In this document: positions 27,401-39,746 of the stretch, in pieces
Layout of the letters: each line of letters begins with the position of its first letter
Position numbering within the stretch: the stretch's first letter is position 1
Source: Sarcocystis neurona
Lineage: Eukaryota; Apicomplexa; Conoidasida; Eucoccidiorida; Sarcocystidae
Assembly: GCA_000727475.1 (NCBI GenBank)
Contig: KL647308.1
Coordinates: forward strand, 434,001-498,000
Reading direction: 5' to 3'
Length of the DNA: 64,000 nt
The notes under the pieces: model-generated
Told to the model about the DNA's origin: nothing
Databases searched by the model: none
What the model saw: only the letters and a program-made list of their open reading frames with translations
Made by a program: the position numbers and the translations under genes

Positions 27401-30400
27401 CTCTCGCCGCAACAGCCCCTTCCTCTTCCGGACTCGCGTCGACACCCGCTGCTGACTTCTCTTCTGCTGTTCCTGCTGCCTCGCCTCCCCCTCCCTCTCC
27501 TCTCCCTCCACCTGCTGCTGCACTTGCTGCTGCGGCGCTTGCTGCTGCTGCTGCTGCTTGTGCGCGTGCTGCTGCCATCGCTGCTGCGTCGGTGAGCGGG
27601 AGAAGGATCTGCGGCAGCAGCTGCAGCGTCTGCGGAATGAACGCTGCTTCTTTGCCTTTGCAGCGGGAGGCCAACGTCGTCACGACAAACAGCGAAGCCT
27701 CAAGCCGCTGCCAAGGCGCTGCTGCGACTGAGCCGCAGCCTCCGTCGCCTACGTCGTCGCAGTCACCTGGGCTCTGCAGCAGCAAAAAACATGCAGTCCC
27801 CCCACAGCAGCCCCACATCCTCACAAAAGTGCGTCGCGCAGCGGACGTCTCTCCTACGAAGCAAACAACGCGGCGCGCGCGCATGTGCGCATATACGACC
27901 GCTCGCCAGAGGCATTCCAGCTGTTCTTTGAACACATATCCACACATACGTATATGCATGCATGCGTGTGGGTTTGTGCATGAAGGTCCGCCCAACCCAC
28001 CCACACACGCATCGTTTCCTCATATACACATGCCCGCACAGACGTGTGTTCAGCGACGGGTGCGTCTACCTATATGAACACCAAAACTTTCACACACATA
28101 TATCGCGACACCGCGATACGCACAAATTCTCTTTCTCTCCTCTCCCTTTCGCTCTCTGTATCTCTGTATATATACACAGCATCACACGAACATGTACATA
28201 TATATATATATATGTCGGACGCCTACACACACGCACGCACTACGAAAGATGCATATATATATATATACATACATGAGGACATCAGTAAGTATGTAGATGC
28301 ATGTTCGGGAAAGGCAAAGCCATGGGGTCGCAGCTGCTGGTACAGGGAGAGAACGCCGCGGCAGGGGCGCGACAGACGATGCAGCAGCGGAGCCACGGGG
28401 ACGGCAGGAAGCAAGCTGCAGCAGCAACGCTCGTCCCGGGTCGCGTCTGTCGCAGCCCTTCACGCGGGGAGGAGACACACACACACACACACATACACAC
28501 ATAACACATGCCTGCTGACTGACTTCGCTCGGCGGCGCCTTGAGGACGCTGCTTCTCTTCGTCTAGACGCACACACACACACACACACGTAGGTATATGG
28601 ATTTATACATATGTGTGTACATGTGTGTGTCCCTCTCTCCAGGTGTTCTTCGTACATACATAAATATATACGTATGCACGCGTGTGGGTTTGTATGGAAA
28701 GACTCGCTTGAGGCGGTTCACGGCCTGTTTGCTACAAAGACGCTTGCCAATGTCCTGAGACGCGTGCTCTTCAGACCGCGTCTTGTCTCTGTGAAGAAGC
28801 AGCCTCTGCTACACGGGCGGATTCTCTCAACTGGCAGACGCCTGCGTGTCTCCGTCTGTGCGTCTGTGTCTCTCTTCTCTCTGTCTGGACGCTCACCACT
28901 CGCTGCGGACCCCTCGAGGCCCCCAAACGCAGAGGCAGCAGCGCTCCTGTCCGTGTAGGGTAGTGCACGTGAAGCACTGAGATGAGGAGGACGGCATGCA
29001 GACGCACGTAATAAAACGGGTGATGGGGGTCACTACGCAAGTACAAGATCTACGTATACACAGGGCATGTGCATACATGTCTTAGTCTCCTCTATAAGGC
29101 GCATACGCAATATACATGCATATACGTGTGTGTATACATATATATATATACACATACATATAAATATATGTGTACGTATATGCTGTGTGTAGGAGACCAC
29201 CTTCTTCGCTCCCGGTCCACACTCCAGCCCCCTATATATATACACATCCCCAGTTAAGAGAAGCGACATACATACATAGATGTGCACATATATGTGTATA
29301 TATGTACGTTACCAGTAGGGAGAGGCGACACATATATATATATATATATTATATCTATTTATATATGTACAGTACTTGTTGAGAAAGTCATGTATCGACA
29401 GATGTGTGTCTGCATAAGAAGTATTCGAGAGAAGAGAAGGTTGAGGACGAGGCGGAGGAGTTGCAACGAATCCGCTGGAGAAGACGCGCACTCTGCGGAG
29501 ACCTCTTCGTGTGGGCCAAAAAACGTAGACGCAGGTGTCCTCCTCTCTTGTAGCACGCATGGCTCGTGCAGGCGTTAAAGAAAAGACGCACAAGAAGAAA
29601 CGCCTTCCTCGGCATCAAAGACTTGTGTTCACATGCATATGGTTCTTCCGAGTCTACGCAAAGCTGCTGCGGATGTTGCCTCGCTGCTGCTGCTTCGCTG
29701 CTGCAGGTGCTGCTTCGCTGCTGCAGGTGCTGCCTTGCTGCTGCAGGTGCTGCCTCGCTGCTGCACCTCACTCCTGCGTCTACCTGGTCAGCTGCAGCAG
29801 CAGGGTCGAGAGCGTGGAGCGCAGTCGCCATGTTGCCGGTGGCCTTCTGCAGCAGGGGCCGATGTCCCGTCACAATCGTCGCTTCTACGAGATCGATAGC
29901 GCTCTCGTCCCGCAGCTGTCCCCAGCGCTCCAAGTCAACGGATGGCTCCTGCTGTTGCTGTGAGCCGTACGACGCTGGGGCTGCTGTTGGGCCTACCCCG
30001 CCTGGTGCGCCGGCGGCTGCTGCTGCTCCTGTTGGTCCGGCTCTTCCGGCTGCTGCGGAGGCAGAGCCTGCAGCCGCTGCGTCTTGCAGCACCGCGGCAG
30101 CAGACGGGGGTCCCACCTCGACCATCAGGACGTCCAGAAACTGCAGCAACAGAGGCTGCAGGCGCTGCCGCTTCTCTTCGACTTCTTGAGCGAGCCACGC
30201 GTACGACGCCCTGGCAGCTGCAATTTCGCTCGCCAGCTGTGCGTACGTGCTGCTGCTGCTGCTCCTGCTCCTGCTGCTGTTGGTGTTGTGCAAATGGCCC
30301 GCTGCTGCGCTTTCTGCGGTTCCTTCCGCTGTCGCGCTGCCCCCTGCTGCGTCTCTCTCGCTCTCCTCTTCTGCAACTCCATCACCAGCCCCGGGGCCTG

Positions 30401-33400
30401 CCTCGAGGTCCTCCGCCATTATTTCTCCGCTGCCGCTGCCGCTGCTGCTGTCGCCTTTGCTGCATCCCCAACTCGCCGCCCCGTTGACGTGCTGTTGCTG
30501 TTCGTACTGCAGAGCTTCGAGGCGCTGCAGCAGCTCCTGCTGCTCGCTCGCGAGAGTGACGAAGTGGAACAGCAGGTTGTAGTGGAAGTCCACTGCAATT
30601 TCCTTTGCGTCGAGACACGGATGACGCATCAGCACATGGACAACGAAAGCGCAAATCTCCTTCACGCTCTCACGAATGCTGCTGCGCCGGCGCCTCCCGC
30701 TGCTGCTGCCGCCCCCTCTGCTGTCGCTGTTGCTGCTGCTATCCATGTCTTCGCGTTCTGTCCCAGTGCTACTGCTGCTGCTGCTGCTACACAGGTCGAC
30801 GCTCAACCCGCTGTTGCTGCGGAACGAGGCAAACGGCAGACTCTCCGCAGCTGCCGCCGCGGCAGCAGCAGCGTTCTTCGCCGCCGTCGCATCATCCAGC
30901 GGCCAAACTGCGTTGTGCAAAAATCCCGGCAGCACCTCTTTCGCCAGCTCCAGCAGTCCTTGGCTAAACGCATGCAGGCGATCTGCTGCAAGGAGAACTG
31001 ACTGCTGGGACAGTACGTCCCCATCACAGGACAGCAGCAGCGTCAGCACCAGAAATCCCCCCCCACCCCAAGATACAGCAGCAACAGCAGCAGAAGACAC
31101 ACAGCAACACATCGCACCAACAAAGATGTGCAACGCACAGCAGAAGCGTCGCACCGGAGCAAGAGCAACAGCAGCAGCTCCACACCAACAGCGCACACCG
31201 TTGCGCCACACGCCTCTGTCCGTGCACTCGCGATAAGCGACGCAGGCAGCCAGAAATGCGAGGTCCAGCATACGCCGGCATACTGCAGGTGTAGCGTTGG
31301 CTGAAGAAGAGCGAGGGCACGGCAGCAGGAGCAGCCACATGCGGATAAGAACACGAAGGGCGCGAGCGCCTATGTGTGAAGACTCAGCTGCGGCGTCCAA
31401 TTCTCTTGCCCAGCGCCACGCCCCGCGCAGGGGCTGATCCCTATGACCGCACCAGCAGGAACAGCAGCAAAATCCGACAGCAACCCCACCCCTCCCCAAA
31501 AGGCAGTGGCGACGGCAGCAACACGTGGCCGCGTACGTATATCGCACACGTTGCAACACCTTTGCCGTACAAATATATATATCTGTAGATCTTCTTTTCT
31601 ACATATATATACAACACATGCCGCGCATCCCTGGGAAGCATCAGGGAATGTGCGCTAAGGCAAAGACATGTATACACAGACGTATGGAAGATACGCGTGC
31701 CGTCTTTCCTGGGGCTCACCTGCTGCTGTGATGGCGGGTCGAAGATGAGATCTTGAAGATGCGCACATGCATCTGCGTAGCAGTGGATCACCTGCTGCAG
31801 GACGCAGTGAATAGACGGAAGAGAAGCCTGGAGCTGCTGCTCCTCGGCGGCCTGCTTCTGCTCCTGTTCCGCCTGCTGTTGCTCCGGGGAACTGCTGCTC
31901 TGCTCCTGTCGCTGTTGCTGGGGCGAGGCGAGTCCCACCGCCAACGCAGCCAGCGCCGCCACCGCCTCGCTCGCCTCCTGCAGTGTCTCCAGCTCCGCCC
32001 GCCGCATCTGCTGCTTCTGCTCCTGCTGCTGCGGACCGAGGACGCTGCCTCCTGGCGCGTCAACTACACTCGTAACAGCCGCGCGGGAAAGGCACTGCAG
32101 CAAGATCCCCAGGGGCGAAGAAGCGTCAATGCGGTCTTCGACATCGTCCGTCAGCGCAGCCCCCAGCGGAGGAGACGGAGGAGTAGCAGCACCAGCAGCG
32201 GCACTCGCAGAGACAGAAGAAGGCGACCCCGGTAGGATCGCCGCAGCAGAAGACCCTCCCGTCAGCATTGCACCTTCCTCAGACATTCCTCGCGGCAGGT
32301 GGTGGCGGTGCAGCGCTACGAACAAGCCTCTGCAGCAGGAAGTTGCGGCCGTCTCGAAGTGGGGAGACAACGCGGCAATAGCGGGAAGCGAGAGAAAGAG
32401 CTGCAGGTGCGCTGACAGCCATGCTCGCATTGCACAGATCGCAGCTGCAACACCAGCAGCACAGTCCCCACCGCACAGCAGCAGCAGTACCACCACCGTC
32501 GGACGAAAGGAACAGAAGCCGCAGCAGCACAAGCGATGAGAACGACAGCACGCCCTGCGCTACCAGCAGCCCCAAACTGCTGCTGCAGGGGGCCGCGCAG
32601 CAGCAGTCGGAGCGCACCGCGGGCAGCAGCCACCGGCAGCAGAAACACAGGAACAGCTCCTTCAACGATGCGACACAGAAACAACTCCTGCTCTACGCAG
32701 TCACCCGTCCACCAGCTGCCCTGTGGCCTAGAGACGAGACATCGGAGCAGCGGCAACACGGTATATCTGCTGCAGCTCCCACGCAACGGCGCTGCCACAC
32801 ACACACACACACACACTGGGCGGGGCTGCAGCAGTAGCAGCAGCAAAGGTAACGTCACAGACGCTACGTCTTTGCGTACACCACACCTTGACGAGCCGCG
32901 GATATATTCCGCGGAAAGACGTGCACGTCGGTGTGGAGCGAGCGGTTACACGTGCCTTTTTATGAATTCACATACGTGCAGGTGTATGTGCGCAGGATGT
33001 GAAGAAGACGGACGCAGAGGAAAAACAGCAGAGATGCGTCCGCAATGAGCCGTAATGCTACTCCTACTTCTTCTAAGAACAACACGCGTCGAGACGCCCC
33101 ACGACAGTAATTGCAGTTGCTTTGAGAAACCTGGGCTCGCGTAGACAGTCGAGAGTTGTTCTGCGTCCACTTTGCGTCAAAACGTACTTATAATATATAT
33201 AACCAGTACAGATATACTTGGCAGGGACACGCACACGTACACGTACATGGGTACCTATATATGCTGCGAGGCCGAGAGGTGCAGCAGCGCGCCGGCGCAG
33301 GAGGCAAAGAAACAAGAAATGACAGCCGCACCAGCAGCAGCGGCGGCTTCTCTTTTGATGAACGCAAAGGAAGGCTTTCTCTCTTCCTCTCTCATTTCCC

Positions 33401-36400
33401 CCCAAAAAAAGCAGCTGCGGCCCCCGCCACGCAGCCCGAGGATAGCCCCACATACACACACAGGGACGTCTCAAGCAAGAACAGCCCTGTGGACGGCAGC
33501 AGCAACTGCAGCAGGCACCTCTCCATAGCAACACAACAGACTTTCGACTGTCTCAGCAGGGGCAGCGACGGCGCGCAATAGCAGAGGCAGCAACAGCCAC
33601 ACCAACTGTTGCTTCATACGCGTCGGCAGCAGTAGCAGCAGCAGTCGTCACTCCAGCAGCAGATCGGGCCGCCCAGCCACACACCGCAGCAGACCGGCCA
33701 CACACCAACCGCCGTCTCGCTACTCAGACCAGCACACGGCCAAACGCTCCCCTATCGCACCCAAAATGATCTACACAGAAGTAGACACGCCTGCGCAGAC
33801 GTAGACGCATCCCCACGCATACAGATATATATAACTATGTGTATGTGTATATATATGCGTAGAGTTCCCACGTCTCGTGCAGAGGCAGACGCGATAGGCA
33901 GGCTGAGCAGAGCAGCCCCCCACGTTACCAAGGAATCGGTTCGCCAACTTTATACGCAGACCACGCAGAAGGATATGAACGGGACAAGAATGCCTACCGC
34001 AAGAAAAGTAATCTACGTACACGTATAAGTCTGTATGCAAGCATTTCGTTGTGCTTCAAGCATGTACACATACATATGCATGTATCTGTGCAAGCCTGTG
34101 TACAAGCATTTCCTGGTGCCTCACGCGTTTATATATATATATATATACGTATATGCAAAAGCCGTATAGTGTCATACAAGTATATACGGGAGAAGGATGT
34201 CTACGGCAAGAAAGACATACACGCAGACGTATAAGCCAGTATACAAGCTTTTCATGCTGCCTCATCACGCATATATATATATATATATGCGCAAGTCGCA
34301 GAGTGTCACATATGAAGTACATATATTCACGTACACGCATCCATACACACATGTACACATAGACGTATACATTCCTACACACATATGGACGCATATACAG
34401 GTACACAAATACACACGTTCATGCGTATACAAACATATACATACAAACACACCTGCACATACATATACATCTATATTAGTAGATGCACACACATATACAT
34501 ACACAAGACACACGTTCCGCAGGGCAGCACTGCAGAGAAGCAGCGGGTGCATCCCAGCCAGCAGCAGTCCTGGCACTGTTGCTGCTGCTGCTGTTACACG
34601 TAGCCATCTCTTCGCACAACGCAGGCGGCGACAGATCTTCGCTGCGGCGAGACCGAGCTGCTGCAGGAGCAGGGGAACATCCGCGGCGTACACGTGTCTA
34701 CGCATGGGTGCGCGTGGAAACGGATGAAAGTTCACTCGCACGAGTTTTTGCGTGCGTATGCATTCATCCCGCAATTTCAAATGAAAAGGACACGCCCACG
34801 TCGGCAGACAAAAGCTCTCTCCAGAAGCCTGTGATACGCATATATGTAGACGCGCGTCCACACAACCACACACTTCCAACTCTCTCTCTATACAGGATAC
34901 ATATATAGTATATATATATAGTATGTATATGTATAGCGACGAATACACGTACAGAGACTGATACACGTATACAGGTAGGTGCGCGGAGACGCTTGTGGAC
35001 AGAGGCACAGGTCACAAAGCCTTTTCTCCGTGAGTTCACGGTGCAGACGCACGCGTTTGTGCATGCAGTTCAAACAGGGAGCACACATCTACAATATGTA
35101 GACGTGTGTACATTCGTATACATGTAGAAACACATGCACATATGTCTATTTGTACTTGAAGACCTTCCCCCGCAGGTCCAGGACACATATATATATATAT
35201 ATCGACGATCCAATCGCGTACGTACACATGTGGAGAGAGACGCATATATGTTTGTTTGTGAAGACCTCCCCCCGCAGGTCCAGGACATATACATATATAT
35301 ATATGTCTCGGGGATCCACCCGACCCCCAGGGACGGCTCCTCGTATGCATGTGTGTGTGGAGAAATGCTGCAGTTCTGCGTGTGTGTGGCAGAACGGGGC
35401 GACGCGCTGCTTCGGCGCAGCAGCAGCTTCTTACTTTTCTGCAGATACCACCAGGCTTCCTCCTGCAGCTTTCCCCCTGCGGACGCGTCGTTCTGCGGCT
35501 CTTGCTGCTGGGGACGGCGCTGCTCTTGCTGCCGTAGCTGCTGCTCTGCGTGCGCAGCGGACTGAAACACCGACGCCGCGGCGACCAGCGCGTCGACCGT
35601 GTAACGCCGGAGCATCGCCAGCAGGACGCACAGTCGCTTTCCGTCCTGCACCGCTACTCTGAAGAAGACGCAGCAGCAGCCACACACAGCAGCCCCAAGC
35701 CCACCGCAGCCGCATGAGCAAGACAGACACGCATGCGCGAATATTGAATGCAACTCAGCAGCACACCGCCACGGGGAAGTCGGCAGCATTTAGAGGGACG
35801 AACAGAGACACGGGCACCTGGGACGTCCAACGGGATGCCCGTCGCTCGTCATACATCAGTGGCTGCAGCCGCCGGCTCCGAGCTGCCACAGACGCACGTC
35901 TGAGCTACTCCGAGTGCCTGCCCGCAAGGCCACAAACGTATATATATATATATAGATAGATGAAAGGAGGGTACACGTGTACTCATACGGATGCGAAGGG
36001 AGATACACGTGGACACATGTACGCTAGCATGTCGCCTTCTGCAAGGGGACTGACCTCGGGCTGGCAACCTCTTGAGGGAGGACAATCAGCAATTCTAAGA
36101 GTGGCGCGGCGCCTGCAGGTCCAACATTTCTGCCGAGAGCCAGCAGGACTTCGTCGAGATCAGTCGCAAGCTCCTTCCACCATCCGTCTTCCTCTGCGTC
36201 TCGTCTCTGCCTGGCTGCTGCTGCGTCTTCGGAGTCTTCTCCTTCTGTCGCTGCTACGTCTTCTCCGGCTGTGGCTTCGGCTGCCGCCCCTGAGAAGCGC
36301 TGCGCGCTACCGTGCCCTCTGCTGCTTCTCTCGGTGTTCCTCACCCCACTGCTGCTGCGGTGACTGGCTGCAGCAGCAGCCGCCGCCCCCGCCCCGCTGA

Positions 36401-37103
36401 AACAGCTGCGTTTGCATGCAGCTCCACACAGCAGCGCATTCGCCAGGGCGCAGGCCAGCTGCCGCACAACCGCACGTGGGGCTCTTCGGCAACCAAAGAG
36501 CAGCTGCAGCAGTCCCTGGCGCAATTCCTTGTACACCACCGAGGCAGCAGTTGCAGCTGCTTGTTCCCTTTCCTCTTCCTCTCGTCGCTGCTGCTCGGTA
36601 CTGCCTCGCTCAGCTGCAGCAGCATTTGCGACGTCCGTCGCGACCCCAGGGATGCTGCTGCTGCCCAGGAGAAGCTGCAGCTGCTGGGGAAACCCTGCGC
36701 GCGCAACAGAGGCGAGCGTTTGGGCCGCAAAGTAGAGCAGCGAACTCTGAAAGTCCTCGTCGTCGTCCCCAGTCTCCTGCTGCTGCTGCTGTCCGTGCTG
36801 TTCGAGCTGCTGCTGCTGCACGGTGAAGCGGTTGAGGATCGCGATGCAGACTGGCCATGCAGCCGGCCGCTGCTGGAAATCCGTCAAAAAGACGTTCGCT
36901 TCGGCAGGCGTCGGCAGCCGCTGCTGCTGTTCCGCTGCTGCTGCAGCCGCTGCGGCAGCAGCACGACTGTGTGGAGAGTACAACACAGCGACCATGCACC
37001 GCACCGCTGCTTCTTCTTCTTTGAGAGGCGTCCCAGCAAACGCAGGTGCACGCGCATCTCCTCCTCCTCCTGCTGCAGGCAGCACGTTCGCTTCAGCCCC
37101 CAT
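12473..37103 (-). CDS. Transportin-3/importin-13-like karyopherin-beta, 17 exons
   Basis: This family imports SR-rich splicing factors and other cargo into the nucleus in a RanGTP-dependent way. Exons run from high to low coordinate: 37103-36055, 35658-35435, 34660-34514, 32444-31720, 31004-29784, 27773-27207, 26492-26353, 25560-25452, 24463-24277, 20898-20733, 19465-19283, 18886-18706, 17368-17153, 16211-16108, 15352-15252, 14377-14076 and 12829-12473. Every junction is GT-AG, all phases agree, and the sum is 5979 nt (1992 aa plus stop). Recognisable TNPO3 features include FLTDFQQRPAAW (residues 72-83), YFAAQTL (124-130) and LLELLIVLPQEV at the end of exon 1. Exon 5 carries VVHVLMRHPCLDAKEIAVDF and RWGQLRDESAIDLVEA, exon 6 PWQRLEASLFVV, exon 12 the LATSFEAYPTAYH helix pair, and exon 17 LDPHQRASFLRR, matching the family's conserved C-terminus. 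Insertions of Ala, Gln and Ser roughly double the usual length of about 920 residues. Exon 11 and the exon 12-13 join are the least certain. Importin-13 is the alternative name within the same clade. Confidence 0.88.
13240..13440. repeat. (TA)n/(CA)n microsatellite in intron 16
   Basis: This alternating purine-pyrimidine tract consists of ATATAC, ACACAT and GTATAT words. It lies between the last two transportin exons. The same words fill most introns of this gene. Confidence 0.7.
16915..17106. repeat. (CA)n followed by (TGTC)n microsatellite in intron 13
   Basis: A (CA) run centred on 16926-16950 passes into about 150 bases of TGTC/TCTG repeats and a short T-run at about 17098-17106. It sits just downstream (on the minus strand) of transportin exon 13, which ends at 17153. 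Confidence 0.8.
18305..18670 (+). repeat. Pyrimidine-rich tract in intron 12
   Basis: About 360 bases of the plus strand consist almost wholly of C and T, with CTTCCTCC and TTCTCC words. On the minus (sense) strand of the transportin gene this is a purine tract, so it is not itself a polypyrimidine splice signal. It carries no support as a plus-strand gene, although a 139-codon open frame crosses it. Confidence 0.6.
20485..20672. repeat. Two-copy tandem repeat, period 120 bp, in intron 10
   Basis: CACAGAGGGACTTCCAC occurs at 20492 and again at 20612. Each copy is followed about 25 bases later by CATGTCC and AGAGACACAGAC. A (TA)n tract separates the copies. Confidence 0.75.
20899..21560. repeat. 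CAG-rich block (CTG on the sense strand) upstream of transportin exon 10
   Basis: The plus strand is packed with CAG, GCAGCAG and CAGCAGCAG. Read on the minus strand, the sense strand of the transportin gene, this is a CTG/GCT-rich pyrimidine-biased run that ends at the acceptor of exon 10 (20898). Plus-strand frames over it, for example 21087-21767, are low-complexity shadows. Confidence 0.7.
22740..23610. repeat. About 30-bp GTAC-rich minisatellite in intron 9
   Basis: Roughly thirty imperfect units contain the core CTCTYRTACGTGTATCTG. Typical variants are CTCTCATACGTGCATCTG, CTCTTACACGTGTATCTG and CTGTTATACGTCTTTCTG. The spacing is near 24-36 bases. Frames on both strands stay open because the repeat has few stops, but the Tyr/Cys/Val/Ser periodic peptides they give are not credible proteins. 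Confidence 0.85.
23840..24178. repeat. Five-copy 50-80-bp repeat with (TA)n spacers in intron 9
   Basis: Copies begin near 23850, 23900, 23963, 24042 and 24108. Four of them share an ACTGTCGCCCTCC-like or CTGTCGCC head and a TTTCGCTCTAC- or TCGCTCTAC-like middle. They end in a CACACATATATAT tail. Confidence 0.75.
33950..34330. repeat. Imperfect tandem repeat, three units, in intron 3
   Basis: Units share a GAAGGAT...GCAAGAAA head, then CGTATAAG-C-GTAT-CAAGC and a CATTTC-TGGTGCCTCACGC tail followed by (TA)n. Heads are visible near 33970 and 34193, and the middle and tail occur three times (33990-34060, 34090-34170 and 34220-34300). Confidence 0.6.
35125..35312. repeat. Two-copy tandem repeat, period about 112 bp, in intron 2
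   Basis: Each copy has GAAGACCT-CCCCCGCAGGTCCAGGACA followed by (TA)n, the first at about 35158 and the second at about 35262. The copies differ at only a few positions outside the (TA)n part. Confidence 0.8.
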
Positions 37104-39740
37104 ACCTGCGTCTTTTCTTGCTTACGGCAAGTGGAGTCTGCCGCAGCTCCCTCTGCTGCTGCTGCTGCAACACTTGCAGTAGGGAGGCCGCTGTGGGCAA
37201 TAATGCGGGAGCTGCTCTGCAACGCGGCTGGACTGCTGTGACGCTGTCCGAATAGGCCAGTGCAGGTGCCACACACACTTTCTCGAACTCCTCCTGCTGT
37301 GCTGCTGCTGCTGTCCTCACACAGGTTTCTAACGATCGTCTTGTTGCTGCTGCTCTTCTTCTGCCCTGGCCCCACCCTGCTGCTGACGCTGCGGAGGCGC
37401 AGCTTAGTGTCTACTGTGCCTTAAGGATGCTGGTGTTGCTGCGCGTCAGCTGCTGCGACAGAGGCGACACGTCCTGCTGTTGCAGCTGCTGGGAGGACCA
37501 ACACAGAGGACTGCGAGCGGTTTCTTCAAGAAAGTACGGGGCCGCTGCTTTGTCGCGGACCCGCTGCTGGTCTTCAACGGAGAAGCGGCGCTTCCGCAGC
37601 CACTTTCATATCTCTGCTCAACAGCTGTTCGTGCCGCTCTCCGCGCGCGTCTTGGTTTTGGTGTTGTTACCAAGTGCTGCGCTACTGCTGCTGCTGCTGT
37701 TGTGGGAGCAGCTGCTGTTGTGGGAGCTGCTGCTCCGTGAAGTTGCAGTTTTCTCCTGCTGCGCTTCTTTCACGCTTTTGCCGCTACCCGATTCTTGCTG
37801 CCGTTGTCACAAGAAAGGCTGCAGCCACCTGTGACACTTGTTCTGTGCCCAGCGCAAGGCGCCGTGCGAGTTCTTCGCATCTACGTCAACAGCAGCTGCG
37901 TTGTGGAGTCATCCCCGCACCAGCTGCTGCGTCCTCCCCGTCGGACCTTCCTAAGACAACACTGGCTCTGCTGTCTCTCTCCTGCTGCTGCCGTCCTTGC
38001 TTGTTTTCTCTGTCTTACAAGACGCCGTGACTACTGTCGCTGCTTTGCTGCTGCTGCTGAGGACTTCTCTTCTTCTGTGCTAACTCCTGCTGTGGTCTGC
38101 GCATGACGCTGCCGCTGCGGTTGTTCCCCCCCAACTGTTTCTCGACTGTCCGCACCACCTTCCCGGCTGCTCCCCCTGCGTTCAGACGCGGCTGCTGCTG
38201 CTGTCCTTGCGGCTGTATGCGCCTGTTGCTGCTGCTGCTGCTTCTGCTGCTGCTCCGCGAGAGATCTTGCTGCTCCTCCGGCGTCTACGTCTCCTGCGTC
38301 GTCGTCTTTTTCAAGGACCGCTGCTGGCATGTTGTCGCTGCGGCGCTGTCACACAGGGATCTCAACCACCGTCGCAGAAAAAGTTGCTGACAGTTTTCTG
38401 CTGCTGCCGGTGGAACGTCTTGCCTGGTGCTGTCGCCGCTCTGGTCGGGCTGCTGCTGCGGCAGGAACTGCTGTTGATGTGTTGCTCCTCCCGAGGACGC
38501 GCCTTCAGCGACTGCCGCGCGACTCAGGCAGGACCACCCACCTAGTGCTGGTCGAGGCTTCCCCAGCAGCCCCCGCGGCGGCGATCTTGCTGCTGCGTCT
38601 GATGTCTACTTCTGTGGAGCCGCTTGGGGTGCTGCTTCGCGCTGTGTCCTGTTTACGCCGCGATGGCCCTGCAGCTGCTGCTGCCGACGTGCTGATTGCG
38701 CTGCAGACGCCCCAGTCCTCCTGCGCACGTCCCCGTCCTGCTGCGGCGCTTCTTGCGGCTTTTTTCCTCGTATTCGCCTTCGGTGCTAGCAGCGTAGCAC
38801 TACTCGTCACGTGCTGGTGGTTGCTGACTCAACCCTGCGCTGCTGCATATACATCCCCGCGCTGCGGTTGCTGGTAGGCTTTATCGTCGTAGCTACGACG
38901 AAGAAGGATGCAGCTGCTGCTGCTGCTGCCGGTTCATCTTGCTGCTGGTATTCGTGGGGTCGTTGGTAGACGTGTCTGTTGCTGCAGGAATAGAGGTGCG
39001 CTGCGGCGTGCGGCTCCGCGAGCTGCTGTTGAATGGACGGATGCAGCAGCTGCCATAAAGAAAGAATCCGAGACGACGAGGAAGAGAAAAAGAGAGACAG
39101 AGAGAAAGAAGATACACGGGTGGAGAGAGCGGCAGGGAAGCGCAGGAGCGCCGGGGAGGACGGAGACTTCCTTGTGGGCGAGCGGAAGGAATTTCGCTAC
39201 GCCGGAAACGCCTGCGCGCACAAACTTTTAACACATGCTGCTGTTTCTCCTCAACGCCGCTGAACCTGTCTTCGTTGTTCTTGCTGCTGTGCATCCCGTA
39301 CGCGGTTTCTTCTTGCTGCTGCTCTCACGGAGCTGTCCCTTTGCTGCTGTCGACGCGGTTGTTCGCATCGTTATTACTCCCCTGTATAGTAGTCTCTCTC
39401 ACGCGGGCTTGCTGTGCTGCTGCTGCTTCTGCTCTTTTCTCATGTGACACTGGCCTTGCGACTGCACCCTGCTGCGTGCTGCCGTGCTTCTTGTGCGCTA
39501 CTACGGGGCAGCAGGCCAGCAGCTGCTACCACGCGCTGGGGTGCTTCGGTGCTCTGCGGTACAACCGCGGGGCTTCTGCTGCTGCGGGTGGCTGCGGCTG
39601 CCGAGGCGCGCGGAAGCCGGTGGTGCTGTTGCTGAGCGGAGCGAGGAGGAGCAGCATCAGGACGGGCAGCACTGGCGACGGTCGCACCCACCTCCTCCCT
39701 GGAGTCCGCATACAACAAGAGACAAGGCTGCACGAGGCTC
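37104..39740. other. CTG-rich stretch, possible Ala/Gln-rich coding on the minus strand
   Basis: The minus strand here is rich in CAG/GCA. Three open frames have the look of coccidian low-complexity protein. The frame at 38031-38330 (ATG start) contains a Q-rich segment with ERR and REGG spacers. The frame at 38505-38810 is Ala/Ser-rich. A tail around 38893-39050 ends in a Gln run and PSSS before a stop. I find no splice set that joins them to each other or to the transportin start at 37103, so this may be a separate small gene, 5' UTR or neither. Confidence 0.3.
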
Positions 39741-39746
39741 GCGCAC

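Noticed and set aside
27232..28077. Plus frame of 281 codons rich in Ala
   Set aside because: It is antisense to transportin exon 6 (27207-27773); the Ala codons are the mirror of the CAG runs there.
29388..31559. Minus frame of 723 codons as a stand-alone gene
   Set aside because: Only 29784-31004 matches the transportin family; both ends run through GT-AG introns and low-complexity sequence, so it is exon 5 read through into its introns.
35818..35899. Possible extra transportin exon with clean AG and GT borders
   Set aside because: Including it breaks the phase into exon 2 (35658), whereas exon 1 joins exon 2 directly in frame and keeps the family alignment.
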